Source: Pseudobacteriovorax sp.
GTDB taxonomy: Bacteria; Bdellovibrionota_B; Oligoflexia; Oligoflexales; Oligoflexaceae
Assembly: GCA_013215145.1 (NCBI GenBank)
Contig: JABSRP010000010.1
Span: 62,001-126,000, forward strand
DNA: 64,000 nucleotides
Direction of reading: 5' to 3'
The notes beneath the pieces are model-generated. The model was not told where the DNA came from and did not search any database. It saw only the letters and a program-made list of their open reading frames with translations. Of this stretch, positions 52,939 to 63,089 are shown piece after piece. Both the position numbers and the translations under genes were made by a program. Position 1 is the first letter of the stretch, and each line of letters begins with the position of its first letter.

Positions 52939-54392
52939 AATTCCCTGGAACCGATGTCATAAAACTCCCCGTTCGATGGAGTCAGTTCTCTGTCGTAAAA
53001 GCAGTTGGTCTGGCTGTTGCCATCCTAATCTGTGGCTATTCTGCCAGCCTGTTTACAATGATTGATGCCATTAGATCGCTAGGTCCACTCGTCTATGACG
53101 AAAAAATAGAGGCCGCCCTGGATGAAGAGCTTTTTCGGATTAAGCGAGAGAATCAACTTCAAAGAGAGCTCCTACTTTACTTGTTACAAGAAGAATATGG
53201 TCGGCAATCTAAACTCGAAGTCGAAAGCCTAAAGCAATTTATTGCCACTCTAAATATGCCCGACTCGTCTCTTCTTGGCATCATTAACATCGAAGATGCC
53301 AAAACAGGGACACAAATTGAATGGGAATCTCCTGAACGCCTAAAGGTTTTGAACCTTCGGGTTGATCTACCACTTGACGCTGTTAAGCAGCAATTTAATG
53401 ATCTGCGAAAACTGAAACAACGTTATCAGTTGATAAAAGGCACGTGGGACGATCAGATAGGTCCAACCTTAGTTGCCGTCCATTCCATCATTTTGATCGC
53501 GACCTTTGCCATCTTAGGTGGCGCCTTGTTTATCTTAGTCCAGCGGTACCGCCTTAGAGTCATTCGGCTTCTTGACGGATTTAGCCAATGGTCGGAAAAA
53601 GATGCATCCTTCCGTTTTGTCGAAGAGGACTTCAAGGATGAGTTAAAAATCATCGCTGGACAGTTCAATCAACTTGCGGAAGAGGTCGAGATCAATCGCA
53701 AAAAGACACTATACCTCGAGAAGATGGCCTCTTGGCAAACCATGGCTCGTAAAATGGCTCACGAAATCAAGAATCCACTCACCCCAATTAAGATGATGGT
53801 GTCTCACTTAGTCCGAACCTACAAGGGAGGTGACCTCGGCTACCAGAAGATACTGGACGATTCTCAAGAGATTATTGTCCAAGAAGTCAATTCACTTGGT
53901 AGGATGGTGGATTCTTTTTCCAAGTTTGCCCAACTACCGGAGCCAAAATTTGAGCAGGGAGACTTCAAGCAACTGTGTCAGCATGTGGTAGACCTGCAAA
54001 AGGCTGCGCGCGAAGATCGCAGCATTACCTTCGATACAAATATAGCCGAGGCCACCATTTTCGCTGACCTCCAACTGATTCGCCAAGTGATTATGAATAT
54101 TGTTAAAAATGCAGCTGAAGCGAGCGCTGATTCGGCAATACAAGTATCTCTTAGTGAGGCATCAAAATGGTGGGTGGCCAAAATTCATGATGATGGGCCG
54201 GGTATTCCTGACGATCTTCAGAGCAGGATTTTCGAGGCATACTTTACCACCAAACATACCGGGGAGACTCATGGAATGGGCCTGGGATTAGCCATCTGCA
54301 AAAAAATTATTCTCGATCACAATGGCGAATTATCGGTAACAAGTGAGCCGGGTAACACCACGTTCTCAGTGACTATTCCGAAAGTGCACTGA
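52935..54392 (+). CDS. ntrY: NtrY-type membrane sensor histidine kinase
   Basis: A 485-residue kinase. Two membrane helices (about 22-42 and 183-203) bracket a periplasmic sensing region. They are followed by a HAMP domain, then the phosphoacceptor MAHEIKNPLTP (His276) and an HATPase with VIMNIVKNAAEAS (N-box), IHDDGPGIP and GMGLGLAICKKI. The NPLTPIKM sequence after the His is typical of NtrY. The partner is the NtrX-type regulator 430 bases downstream. NtrY/NtrX control nitrogen use, envelope or redox functions in different groups. GTG start overlaps the previous stop (GTGA). Confidence 0.9.
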   Translation: MKFPGTDVIKLPVRWSQFSVVKAVGLAVAILICGYSASLFTMIDAIRSLGPLVYDEKIEAALDEELFRIKRENQLQRELLLYLLQEEYGRQSKLEVESLKQFIATLNMPDSSLLGIINIEDAKTGTQIEWESPERLKVLNLRVDLPLDAVKQQFNDLRKLKQRYQLIKGTWDDQIGPTLVAVHSIILIATFAILGGALFILVQRYRLRVIRLLDGFSQWSEKDASFRFVEEDFKDELKIIAGQFNQLAEEVEINRKKTLYLEKMASWQTMARKMAHEIKNPLTPIKMMVSHLVRTYKGGDLGYQKILDDSQEIIVQEVNSLGRMVDSFSKFAQLPEPKFEQGDFKQLCQHVVDLQKAAREDRSITFDTNIAEATIFADLQLIRQVIMNIVKNAAEASADSAIQVSLSEASKWWVAKIHDDGPGIPDDLQSRIFEAYFTTKHTGETHGMGLGLAICKKIILDHNGELSVTSEPGNTTFSVTIPKVH

Positions 54393-54823
54393 TTTCGTGG
54401 ACTTGCACTGACCAACCAACCAATTGAAAACGACGATTAGTGTGCAATATTTTCCATTTTGGATCGTCCTCTTAGTGTAAGAGAAACGACCAGATATGGG
54501 AAAAAAAAAATGAAAACTGCCAAAATAAAAAGCCTAATGTTAATGGAATATGTGAACAGTTTTTTCTGCTCGAAACTTGATAATTTCTATCCTGAACAGC
54601 ATTTCGGCCTAGCAAGCGAAACGAAAATTGATCTGCAAATGGCGGGACAAAGAGGATAAATCGGGACTCGTAATTCTTATATATCTACTGTCCTGATCTT
54701 TCGCATCTGCAAAATTATGGTTTTTCCGAGCAGGCGAATCATATAGTCTAGGAGACTTCGGTAGATGAGTTTCCATCTAACGAGCTGAGCCAACCTTAGA
54801 TCAAACACCTTGAAAGGCTAGCT
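54393..54823 (+). other. Intergenic region between the kinase and regulator genes
   Basis: No convincing gene; one short frame (54459-54659) lacks a ribosome site. No obvious terminator was seen after the kinase. The gap means the regulator may have its own promoter; a sigma-54-type site was looked for and not found. Confidence 0.35.
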
Positions 54824-56320
54824 ATGTCAGAATACACTTCAGCCCCTTCCATCAACGGCAGTCGGATTCTCGTTGTCGATGATCACCGCAATATCAGACT
54901 ATCTCTTAAAATGACTCTTGAGGCCGAAGGAGCCGTAGTTACAGAGGCAGAAACCTATGCTCAGGCATTAATCTCGCTCGGTTCAGTAGACAGTAAGACT
55001 CAGTTACCCTTCGATATTATTTTACTCGATATTCGGCTGCCCGATGGCAGTGGTATGGATGTTTTAAAACTCTTATCACATCACGGTAAATCAAGCCGAG
55101 TTATCATGATTTCGGGAGAGGGTACCGTCAAAGAAGCTTTTGCTGCGACCAAGCTCGGCGCCTTCGATTATATCGAAAAACCCTTTGTGCCTGAGCGTAT
55201 CCTAGTTAGTATAGGTCGCTGTCTGGATTTCAATAAAATCCAAATCAAAAACCAAAAATTAAGCCAGGCAGTCTTGAAGGGGCAGGAGATCTTAGGTGAT
55301 ACTCCCCCCGTCATAGAGCTCAGATCTCTCATCAAAAGAGTCGCACCCACAAATGGTCGGGTTTTGATCCTAGGAGAGAGTGGAACTGGAAAAGAACTGA
55401 TAGCGCGCAGCATCCATAGAGAATCCACTAGAAGCGACGAGCCTATGGTAAAAGTAAACTGTGCTGCCATCCCACACTCATTGGTAGAAAGTGAATTGTT
55501 CGGCCACGAGAAAGGCGCATTTACCGGAGCAACAAAAAACAGAAAGGGTCTTTTCAGTCAGGCTGATGGCGGAACCCTATTTTTAGATGAGATTGGTGAA
55601 CTTGATCTCAACGTTCAATCCAAACTCCTTCGAGTCCTACAGAGCGGAGAGATTTCACCTGTTGGCTCCGAAAAAATTGTCAAAGTCGATGTGAGACTGA
55701 TTGCTGCAACGCACCGCGACTTGGAAGGTATGGTCGATAACGGTGAATTCCGAGAGGATTTATTCTATAGGCTTAATGTCGTTACCATCCACTCTCCCCC
55801 ACTACGTGACCGCAAAGATGACATAGATCAACTTGCCGAGAGGTTTCTGCAAGATGCTGCAGAAGAGCATTCATTGGGATCTCGGACACTGAGTCCGGAG
55901 GCGATGAAACAACTTATCGATTACCATTGGCCGGGAAATATCAGAGAGCTCAAAAACTTAATTGAGCGAGAGGTCATACTGAGCGAGGACCAGGAGATCA
56001 CATCAGTCACGCTAAGGTCCAGCTCAGGTAGGCCAAAGGCCGGAGTGACGTCTTCTACTCACCAAAGCTCGTCTCCACAAACAGAAGCCACTGAGCCCGA
56101 ATCAACTGGAAAAGATGATGGAGTCTATAGGTTTAGCTCTGAGGTCGTACCTTGGCAGGAATTGCATCAAGCAATCGGAAAGGGCTACATCAAGCATGTT
56201 TTACGGCGCTGCAATGGAAATGTTAGCGAAGCAGCACGAACCCTTTGTCTCGAGCGCGCCTACTTGCATAGGCTCATGAAAAAGCTTGGAATCCAAAGAG
56301 GCGTCGTTGTGTCTGATTGA
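54824..56320 (+). CDS. ntrX: NtrX-type sigma-54-dependent response regulator
   Basis: A 498-residue NtrC-family regulator. The receiver domain (about 13-130) has phosphoacceptor Asp69 in LLDIRLPDGSG and Lys119 in FDYIEKPF. The AAA+ domain has Walker A GESGTGKE (184-191), GAFTGA (231-236, the sigma-54 contact loop) and Walker B GGTLFLDEIG (249-258). A linker follows, then a Fis-type helix-turn-helix at about 455-490 (CNGNVSEAARTLCLERAYLHRLMKKLG). The intact GAFTGA implies it activates sigma-54 promoters. It pairs with the upstream NtrY-type kinase, whose signal it should receive. Confidence 0.93.
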   Translation: MSEYTSAPSINGSRILVVDDHRNIRLSLKMTLEAEGAVVTEAETYAQALISLGSVDSKTQLPFDIILLDIRLPDGSGMDVLKLLSHHGKSSRVIMISGEGTVKEAFAATKLGAFDYIEKPFVPERILVSIGRCLDFNKIQIKNQKLSQAVLKGQEILGDTPPVIELRSLIKRVAPTNGRVLILGESGTGKELIARSIHRESTRSDEPMVKVNCAAIPHSLVESELFGHEKGAFTGATKNRKGLFSQADGGTLFLDEIGELDLNVQSKLLRVLQSGEISPVGSEKIVKVDVRLIAATHRDLEGMVDNGEFREDLFYRLNVVTIHSPPLRDRKDDIDQLAERFLQDAAEEHSLGSRTLSPEAMKQLIDYHWPGNIRELKNLIEREVILSEDQEITSVTLRSSSGRPKAGVTSSTHQSSSPQTEATEPESTGKDDGVYRFSSEVVPWQELHQAIGKGYIKHVLRRCNGNVSEAARTLCLERAYLHRLMKKLGIQRGVVVSD

Positions 56321-56403
56321 CACCTCTATATCTAGACCTTGAGTTTTGTAGGGAAATGATTTAATCCTAGCAATTAATTCGCGTCTTTCTGGAGTGTTAA
56401 CCA

Positions 56404-57360
56404 ATGAATGAATATGTATTGTACGTGGCTATTGGCCTCGCTATCTTGTCTAGCCTGTATGCTTTGATAACCAGAAAAGAGCTTGGCTCTCTCAAGGCAT
56501 TGGCTGATAATGCAGCCGCACAGACCACCAAAGAGCAGAGACTTAGAAATAAGGCAGAACAAAGCCTTGCAAGCCTCCAATCTTCATACGATAGCTTTAG
56601 GGACCAAACACGTAGCTCTGACAAAAAATTAGATGAGTTGAAAAAAAAGCTTTATGAGAAAGAGCAGGAAGGCAAAGAAGTCACTGAGCTGCAAAAGCAG
56701 GCGGATATTGAATCCCAGAGAAGACTAGATATCCTATCAGAGGAAAATACGGTTTTAAAGTCTCAGCTAGCAGAGGCAGTTAGTGAGAAAAAACGTATCA
56801 CCGACGAAGCAGCTAATGCAGCATCTAAAGCGTCCAAGACTCTGTCTGAATCAGAAATTAGTGCTCTACAAAAAGATCTGGAAAGCCTTAAAAAAACCCT
56901 AAATCAAACAAGAAAAGAAAATAAAATTTTTAAGTCCGAGGTTGAGAAAGCTCGTGAGATACTTAGAAAAGTAAATCCAGGTGAACTTAAGCGCACCAAG
57001 GCAAAGTTATCTCGAGTCGAGCAACTCTATCGCTCGATGAAGGGTCTTCGTGAGATGGCGGATGAAAGGAATGAAAATTGGGAAACCGCCTTAAGGGCAT
57101 TAGCAGCTCATATCACCGCTAACGAAAAGGCCCAAAAACCTGGCGAACCCCTTGGGCCACTGGTGGGTGAAGCTTTGGAAAAAATTGGGTTGCATCTGGT
57201 CATTGATGAACATAGCGAACCGGCTTTAGAAAGCAAGGGTTCTGGCTCAGATTCCGATGAAGGCGGGTCAGCTCAATCCACAATGGATCTTGAAGGCGGC
57301 GATACCTTAGTTACTAATTCACAGCCAGCTGACGCTACTGTTTCTAACGAACTCACGTAA
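56404..57360 (+). CDS. Membrane-anchored long coiled-coil protein
   Basis: A 318-residue protein with a single N-terminal helix (about 5-22, VLYVAIGLAILSSLYALI). It is followed by an almost continuous coiled coil (about 30-230), Glu/Lys/Gln-rich with Leu heptads, and a Ser/Gly/Glu-rich tail. The architecture suggests an inner-membrane structural or scaffold protein facing the cytoplasm. Its stop overlaps the start of the methyltransferase gene by one base (TAATG). The family was not recognised. Function is inferred only from shape. Confidence 0.7.
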   Translation: MNEYVLYVAIGLAILSSLYALITRKELGSLKALADNAAAQTTKEQRLRNKAEQSLASLQSSYDSFRDQTRSSDKKLDELKKKLYEKEQEGKEVTELQKQADIESQRRLDILSEENTVLKSQLAEAVSEKKRITDEAANAASKASKTLSESEISALQKDLESLKKTLNQTRKENKIFKSEVEKAREILRKVNPGELKRTKAKLSRVEQLYRSMKGLREMADERNENWETALRALAAHITANEKAQKPGEPLGPLVGEALEKIGLHLVIDEHSEPALESKGSGSDSDEGGSAQSTMDLEGGDTLVTNSQPADATVSNELT

Positions 57361-58049
57361 TGAACGACTCAATTCCACTAACGGAAAAAGGCTTTCCTTC
57401 GGATGCCTGGCGTTTGCTATCTCCCAGGCTGACAGATAAACGAAGAGAAAAGATGCTAGACGTCGCTTCGAAACGCAGCGAGCATATTAGACTCGTCCTT
57501 CAAGATATTCATGACCCCCACAACATTGCAGCTTGTATGCGATCAGCCGAGGCATTCGGTGTTTTGAACATAGACGTCGTGAATACCTATCAAAAGTTTG
57601 CAAAACCAAGCACGGTTGCACGAGGGGCTTATCATTGGCTTAACTTCAATAAGTTCGAAACCATCTCAGAATCCGTCACAAACTTACGTCGAAAAGGTTA
57701 TAAAATCGCTGCCGGTTTCCCAGCGGCATCCTGCAAGCTCGGTGACATTCCTGTTGACCAGCCTGTAGCTGTATTATTTGGCAACGAACATCAAGGAGTC
57801 CATAGCGATTGGGATGCGGAAATCGACTATCGGTTCACCATACCCATGACAGGCATGGTAGAAAGCCTAAACATTTCCGTGTCGGCTGCGTTGACTATGT
57901 ATACGCTTATGGAGAAGGCCAAAACTGTTATTTCGGAATCCGAACTTTATTTGGACGATCGATCGCGGGAGCATATACTCTCGGAGTGGGTATGCCGGCA
58001 CAGCAGGCAATACAAAAGTGAACTGGCAATTTTGCGTCAAGGCCAATAG
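57360..58049 (+). CDS. trmH: tRNA/rRNA 2'-O-methyltransferase, TrmH (SpoU) family
   Basis: A 229-residue SPOUT enzyme. Visible motifs are NIAACMRSAEAFG (motif 1), AVLFGNEHQGV (motif 2) and IPMTGMVESLNISVSAAL (motif 3, with the knot that binds S-adenosylmethionine). The length and the N-terminal extension fit TrmH, which methylates the ribose of G18 in tRNA; other SpoU members act on rRNA. The ATG overlaps the stop of the coiled-coil gene. The C-terminal helices may help bind RNA. Confidence 0.9.
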   Translation: MNDSIPLTEKGFPSDAWRLLSPRLTDKRREKMLDVASKRSEHIRLVLQDIHDPHNIAACMRSAEAFGVLNIDVVNTYQKFAKPSTVARGAYHWLNFNKFETISESVTNLRRKGYKIAAGFPAASCKLGDIPVDQPVAVLFGNEHQGVHSDWDAEIDYRFTIPMTGMVESLNISVSAALTMYTLMEKAKTVISESELYLDDRSREHILSEWVCRHSRQYKSELAILRQGQ

Positions 58050-58104
58050 AGTTATTGGTATGACTCGTTAGGTTTTGGTGTCACGTCAAATTCAAGGTGT
58101 GAAA

Positions 58105-58848
58105 ATGGCATTTATCATTAAAGCTGTTATGTTCTGCTGTGTGCTTATATCATGTACCACTACTCCAAAAGGCAAGTACGGTATCCAACCAGGGCAACTC
58201 GCGTTTATCCCCTCTAGGATTGCGGTCCTTGCCTGCAGACCTTGGCCCAAATCGTCACCTTTTAAACTCAACCCAAAAACTTTAATAAGCAATGACGAAA
58301 TGAACTCCCTCTGCCAAGCCGTGGACAAGTTTATCATTGACGGATTTCGGAATCAGCCTTACATGAGAGGACTAAGTCCCAAGGTTGTTGATGCTCTGCT
58401 CGAGAAAGCTAATTTGCAGGGACATAACGAAAAGATTCCCTCACTTTGGCATCAAAACGAGGACTCATGTATTTACTGTACTGACCCAATGTCATATTAC
58501 ACAGAGTCGATTTCCAAACGGGAGACCTGGGTCCTTTGGCTCAACGAATTTAGTGGAAAGGTCTATCGGGCTGATGCCATTCTGTTGCCTATGATCACTT
58601 ACGCCCACCACGGGGTGATCAATGACAGAGGTTTGGAAAAGGCCTACTACCGGGCTGGCATTGTCTTGCTTCTTATCGATACCGCCAACGGTCAACTCAT
58701 CTGGGCAGGAGGAAGAGATGCCGTGGTTCAAAAGCGCAAACTCATTTCGGAATTGTCTGAACCCATCATCAAACCAAGTCAGGACGATGTTATTGACCGA
58801 CTTCTTTTGAACGATATATGGCAAGGCTTCCCGGGTCGACAAAACTGA
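58105..58848 (+). CDS. Lipoprotein of unknown function
   Basis: ATG at 58105 is preferred; GTG at 58099 and an upstream in-frame GTG are less likely. The 247-residue product has a lipobox VLISC (Cys17). The middle has Cys pairs (ACRPWP, SCIYCTD), then a strand-rich half with [15 protein letters not shown] and [23 protein letters not shown]. The latter has the look of an outer-membrane or periplasmic lipoprotein that presents a sheet. No family was recognised. It ends 31 bases before the carboxylase operon and may be co-transcribed with it. Confidence 0.65.
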   Translation: MAFIIKAVMFCCVLISCTTTPKGKYGIQPGQLAFIPSRIAVLACRPWPKSSPFKLNPKTLISNDEMNSLCQAVDKFIIDGFRNQPYMRGLSPKVVDALLEKANLQGHNEKIPSLWHQNEDSCIYCTDPMSYYTESISKRETWVLWLNEFSGKVYRADAILLPMITYAHHGVINDRGLEKAYYRAGIVLLLIDTANGQLIWAGGRDAVVQKRKLISELSEPIIKPSQDDVIDRLLLNDIWQGFPGRQN

Positions 58849-58879
58849 TACTTTTTTTAACACAAAAGGAACTGATAAC

Positions 58880-60439
58880 ATGGATTTCTCAGAAAAACGT
58901 CAGGAGGCATTCGACAGGCTGAATGCCCTTCGAGCCGAATCAGCACTGGGAGGTGGTGAAAAGCGTATTGCCGCCCAGCACAAGCGAGGTAAAATGACCG
59001 CCCGTGAGCGGATCCACCTCCTCGTCGATAATGGAGGTTTTACCGAGCTAGACGCCTTCATGACTCATGACTGCCAGGATTTCGGTATGAGCGACAAAAC
59101 CTTCTTAGGGGATGGGGTTGTCACAGGTTATGCAACGATTGACGGCCGCCTTGTGTACTTGTTCTCCCAAGATTTTACCGTTTTTGGTGGCAGTTTGAGT
59201 GCTACGTTCGCTAAAAAAATCTGTAAGGTCATGGACCTGGCCGTTAAAAATGGTGCCCCTCTCATAGGCCTGAATGATTCTGGTGGTGCAAGGATACAGG
59301 AAGGCGTAGCTAGTCTCGGTGGGTATGCTGATATCTTTTTCCGCAATGTCCAAGCCTCCGGAGTGATTCCTCAACTTTCAGTCGTTTTGGGTCCATGCGC
59401 CGGAGGCGCTGTTTATTCCCCCGCTATGACGGACTTTATTTTTATGGTGGACGACACCAGCCATATGTTTATTACAGGGCCTGAAGTTATCAAAACTGTT
59501 ACGGGGGAAGAGGTAACCTTCGATGAGCTCGGTGGAAGCGAAACCCACACTGCTACCAGTGGCGTCTGCGATTTGCGTGTGCCAGACGAAGGGTCAGCAC
59601 TTTCGGCCATTAAAAAATGGTTATCGTATGTTCCGTCGAATAACTTGGAAACTCCACCTAAAATATCTGAAAATATTAGTGCTTCAGCTCAAACCAAATT
59701 ACGAGATGTCGTCCCTTCCAATCCTAATCAGCCTTACAACATGAAGGATGTCATCGATATTATCTTTGATGAGGATAGTTTCTTTTCGATAAAGGACGCT
59801 TTTGCTCCAAATATTGTTGTTGGATTTGCACGTTTGAATGGAGAATCTGTAGGCGTCATTGGGAATAATCCAGCCTTTCTAGCCGGTGTTCTTGATATTG
59901 ACGCTTCAGTTAAGGGAGCTAGGTTTGTAAGATTCTGTGACTGCTTTAATATTCCTGTCATCACGTTGGTGGATGTTCCTGGATTTTTGCCAGGAACTGA
60001 CCAGGAAAAAGGTGGAATTATCCGCCATGGTGCGAAGCTCCTATATGCTTTTAGTGAAGCCACTGTACCCAAATTAACAGTGATTACGCGAAAAGCCTAT
60101 GGTGGAGCTTATGATGTCATGAATTCTAAACATATCGGAGCCGATTGCAATCTTGCCTGGCCACAAGCGGAGATCGCTGTGATGGGAGCCGAAGGAGCCT
60201 GCAATATCATTTTCCGCAATGAAATCAAGTCTTCTGACAACCCCGATACCACGCGTAAAGAGCTCACAGATTCGTATGCCGATAAGTTTGCGACTCCTTA
60301 TGAAGCAGCAAAACGAGGCTACATTGATGCTGTAATTTTCCCCGAAGAAACGAGAGACGAACTTACTAAAGCGCTAAGCGCCAGTCGAAGTAAAAGGGAT
60401 CTTAGGCCAAAACGTAAACACGGCAATATCCCACTTTAG
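58880..60439 (+). CDS. pccB: Acyl-CoA carboxylase carboxyltransferase (PccB/MmdA type)
   Basis: A 519-residue beta subunit, with AAAAGGAAC before ATG. Family blocks are present: [79 protein letters not shown] and, near the end, [15 protein letters not shown]. These enzymes move CO2 from carboxybiotin to propionyl-CoA, methylmalonyl-CoA or other acyl-CoA. The set with the next two genes is a complete biotin-dependent carboxylase. Substrate is not certain; propionyl-CoA is the usual one for this type. Confidence 0.95.
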   Translation: MDFSEKRQEAFDRLNALRAESALGGGEKRIAAQHKRGKMTARERIHLLVDNGGFTELDAFMTHDCQDFGMSDKTFLGDGVVTGYATIDGRLVYLFSQDFTVFGGSLSATFAKKICKVMDLAVKNGAPLIGLNDSGGARIQEGVASLGGYADIFFRNVQASGVIPQLSVVLGPCAGGAVYSPAMTDFIFMVDDTSHMFITGPEVIKTVTGEEVTFDELGGSETHTATSGVCDLRVPDEGSALSAIKKWLSYVPSNNLETPPKISENISASAQTKLRDVVPSNPNQPYNMKDVIDIIFDEDSFFSIKDAFAPNIVVGFARLNGESVGVIGNNPAFLAGVLDIDASVKGARFVRFCDCFNIPVITLVDVPGFLPGTDQEKGGIIRHGAKLLYAFSEATVPKLTVITRKAYGGAYDVMNSKHIGADCNLAWPQAEIAVMGAEGACNIIFRNEIKSSDNPDTTRKELTDSYADKFATPYEAAKRGYIDAVIFPEETRDELTKALSASRSKRDLRPKRKHGNIPL

Positions 60440-60455
60440 GGAAAGGGAGACTGTC

Positions 60456-61964
60456 ATGACACATAAAAAGATCCAACGAGTTCTCATAGCAAATCGCGGT
60501 GAAATTGCGGTACGCATCGTCCGTACCCTCAAGGAAATGGGGATATCCAGCGTTGCTGTTTATTCCGACGCCGATGTCGATAGCATGCACCGTAAAGCAG
60601 CAGATCTTGCTATTAATTTACCAGGGCGCACTGCAGCTGACACTTACCTTAACGTTCCAGCTTTGCTAAATGCCATGAAGGCCTCAAACGCTGATGCGAT
60701 TCACCCCGGTTATGGTTTCTTATCGGAAAATAGCGAGTTTGTGAAAACCGTTTCCGAAGCTGGTTATACGTTTATAGGTCCAAATTTTCAGTCTATGGAA
60801 ACTATGGGCAATAAAGTAACCGCCAAAGACCTTATGAAAAAGCATGAAGTCCCTACCGTACCAGGTAGCGATGGCGAGCTCCATAGCCTGGCAGAATTAG
60901 AAGAGTTAGCTGCAAACATCGGTTACCCACTTATCCTGAAAGCCGCTGCTGGTGGTGGTGGTCGCGGAATGCGTGAAGTCACCAAACAGGAAGAGCTGAA
61001 AGATGCCTACGAGGCTTGCTCACGAGAAGCTCTGTCTTATTTTGGAAACCCTTCCATATTTGCAGAACGCCTCTTAGTGGATCCGCGCCACATCGAAATC
61101 CAGGTGCTATGTGACGGAAAAAACGGGGTTCACTTATTTGAGCGCGATTGCTCTATTCAAAGACGGCACCAAAAACTGATCGAGGAGGCCCCGTCTCTCT
61201 TTCTTAATGACGAACAACGAGAGCGGCTTGGGAAGTTTGCTGTGAAAGCTGCCCTTGCTGTGGGTTATCAGGGTGTGGGAACCGTTGAATTCATATGCGA
61301 ATCTCCGGAAAAAGCTTACTTTATGGAAATGAATACTCGGATTCAAGTGGAACACCCGGTAAGTGAAATGATTACCGGCATTGATCTGGTAAGGGAACAA
61401 ATCCGTGTAGCTAATGGCGAATCCTTGACTATGACACAAGATGATATTCAGCTAAATGGATGGTCCTTTGAAGCAAGAATCAATGCCGAAGATGCCACCA
61501 TGGATTTTATGCCGAAACCTGGCGAGATCACCAATCTCCATCTTCCCATGGGACCCTTTACTCGGGTCGACACTCACATTTATGAGGGCTACAAAGTTCC
61601 CGAAGACTATGACTCGATGATTGCTAAAGTGATCACTTGGGGTCCCACCCGAGATCTAGCTCTCGAAAGATTAAAACGCTCGCTAGCCGAGATGGAAATC
61701 GGTGGTATCCCTACGACGGCTCGGTTTCATGAGGCGATCATCGATCATAACCGTTTCAGGTCTGGAGAATTTACCACAAGTTTTGTGGTAGAGGAGTACG
61801 ATAGTCTGCAAAAAGCTATGCAGTATCAGGAAGGACCCTACGAAAAAGCTGGCGCCTTCGCTGCTATCGCCGTAGAAGCCAAGTCTGGATCACCAAAGGT
61901 AAATACCGACTTTCGTAGGAATTGGGCTCAACAGGCCATAGCTGATGGCAACCATCAAACATAA
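60456..61964 (+). CDS. Biotin carboxylase subunit
   Basis: A 502-residue ATP-grasp protein, with GGGAG before ATG. Motifs are HPGYGFLSEN, KAAAGGGGRGMR (ATP-binding loop), FVERDCSIQRRHQK-type segment (seen as FERDCSIQRRHQK) and EMNTRIQVEHPVSEMI (metal and carboxybiotin site). It carboxylates biotin on the carrier with ATP and bicarbonate. It has no biotinyl domain of its own; that is the next gene. The usual fused alpha subunit is here split in two. Confidence 0.95.
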   Translation: MTHKKIQRVLIANRGEIAVRIVRTLKEMGISSVAVYSDADVDSMHRKAADLAINLPGRTAADTYLNVPALLNAMKASNADAIHPGYGFLSENSEFVKTVSEAGYTFIGPNFQSMETMGNKVTAKDLMKKHEVPTVPGSDGELHSLAELEELAANIGYPLILKAAAGGGGRGMREVTKQEELKDAYEACSREALSYFGNPSIFAERLLVDPRHIEIQVLCDGKNGVHLFERDCSIQRRHQKLIEEAPSLFLNDEQRERLGKFAVKAALAVGYQGVGTVEFICESPEKAYFMEMNTRIQVEHPVSEMITGIDLVREQIRVANGESLTMTQDDIQLNGWSFEARINAEDATMDFMPKPGEITNLHLPMGPFTRVDTHIYEGYKVPEDYDSMIAKVITWGPTRDLALERLKRSLAEMEIGGIPTTARFHEAIIDHNRFRSGEFTTSFVVEEYDSLQKAMQYQEGPYEKAGAFAAIAVEAKSGSPKVNTDFRRNWAQQAIADGNHQT

Positions 61965-61973
61965 GAGGCAAAC

Positions 61974-62543
61974 ATGAAGTGGAAAATTGATGGACTTGGT
62001 TCCGATGAAAAAGAGTTTATAGTATCGATACCCGCTGGATATACGAGTCAAACATGGCTGCCAATCGAGATCTCTGGACAGGCCTATACATTTCAATGGC
62101 ATAAAAAACTCAACACCATTTTTGTCAAAGACTCGAAAGGTGTTGAGCAATCGATTAAAGTGCGAACACATTCCATGACTCAATTTCCCGGTGAGTCGCA
62201 GACAGAAGTCATTATGGAATTGTCTCAGTCTGGCAACCATCTGATCCATAGGCATGCCCTGCAGGTGGAACCCTTCGTACCGGGCGGTGGCTTTAGGAAA
62301 AAAGCAGACAGTTCCGGTGGCGCGGTTGTGCGATCACCCATGGTTGGAAAAATTCTCCAGGTTAAAGTCTCCGAGGGCGAAACGGTTAAAAAAGGTCAGG
62401 AGCTTCTGACTATCGAAGCCATGAAAATGGAAAATAAGATTCTAGCCTCAGCGTCGGGAACCGTATCCAAACTGAAGGCTACTCCTGGGGAGCAAACCAC
62501 CATTGGAGCCGCTTTACTTAGTATTGATGCTGACCCATCTTAG
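61974..62543 (+). CDS. Biotin carboxyl carrier protein of the carboxylase
   Basis: A 189-residue protein ending in a biotinyl domain (about 115-187). The biotinylated Lys is Lys151 in EAMKMEN, preceded by a VRSPMVGKILQVKVSEGETVKKG stretch. The N-terminal ~100 residues form a strand-rich region with no recognised family. It could be the BT-type domain that joins carboxylase and transferase in propionyl-CoA carboxylases. It is nine bases after the biotin carboxylase and is clearly part of the same complex. Confidence 0.93.
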   Translation: MKWKIDGLGSDEKEFIVSIPAGYTSQTWLPIEISGQAYTFQWHKKLNTIFVKDSKGVEQSIKVRTHSMTQFPGESQTEVIMELSQSGNHLIHRHALQVEPFVPGGGFRKKADSSGGAVVRSPMVGKILQVKVSEGETVKKGQELLTIEAMKMENKILASASGTVSKLKATPGEQTTIGAALLSIDADPS

Positions 62544-62627
62544 CTGAACTAGGAAATCTTTACCGTCTGGCTGCGATAAAAAATCCTTTAAGATAGTAAG
62601 CACTATGCTACTTGCTGAGGATTAATT

Positions 62628-62816
62628 ATGAAGATTATTGGCCTTTTACTTTGTGTAGGTCTGTTTGCATGCCAGTCGGGTGGCGGCGCCGATGGCATGA
62701 GTTCTAGCCCGATCAATGCCAAAGAGGAAACCAGGTACAAGCAAGCACTGCTGAAGTGCTATAAGACCGGTGGATCTCGCATAGTCAAAATTGAAGGCAA
62801 GTTACGCTGCTACTAG
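62628..62816 (+). CDS. Small lipoprotein
   Basis: A 62-residue lipoprotein with GAGGA upstream and lipobox LFAC (Cys15). The mature part is Gly/Ser-rich then basic (KQALLKCYKTGG), with two more Cys that may pair. It resembles the very small surface lipoproteins found across Gram-negatives. Function is unknown. It sits 84 bases after the carboxylase genes but is probably a separate unit. Confidence 0.65.
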   Translation: MKIIGLLLCVGLFACQSGGGADGMSSSPINAKEETRYKQALLKCYKTGGSRIVKIEGKLRCY

Positions 62817-63089
62817 ACAGACGACCAAGGCAACTAATAAGCAACAGAGCCATTCTCGCCCATCATTTCAGGTTACTTTCATTGGTTTGCCGCCCATCGC
62901 TCGCCTAAACAAGCTAGGCATTGCTCTGGGAAACCTACCACCCTAAAATTTTGCAAAAAAAATCACATTTCTCGAGGCCAAAACAAGGACAATTCTTGCC
63001 TATTTTGAACATTCGCGTATCATCGTCTGGCATTAGCGTAGATGACTTTATTAGTTTTTATCCACTCGAAAATATCAAGGAGAATCCTT

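Noticed and set aside
54459..54659. Short plus-strand frame between the NtrY and NtrX genes
   Set aside because: No Shine-Dalgarno before any start and unconvincing composition.
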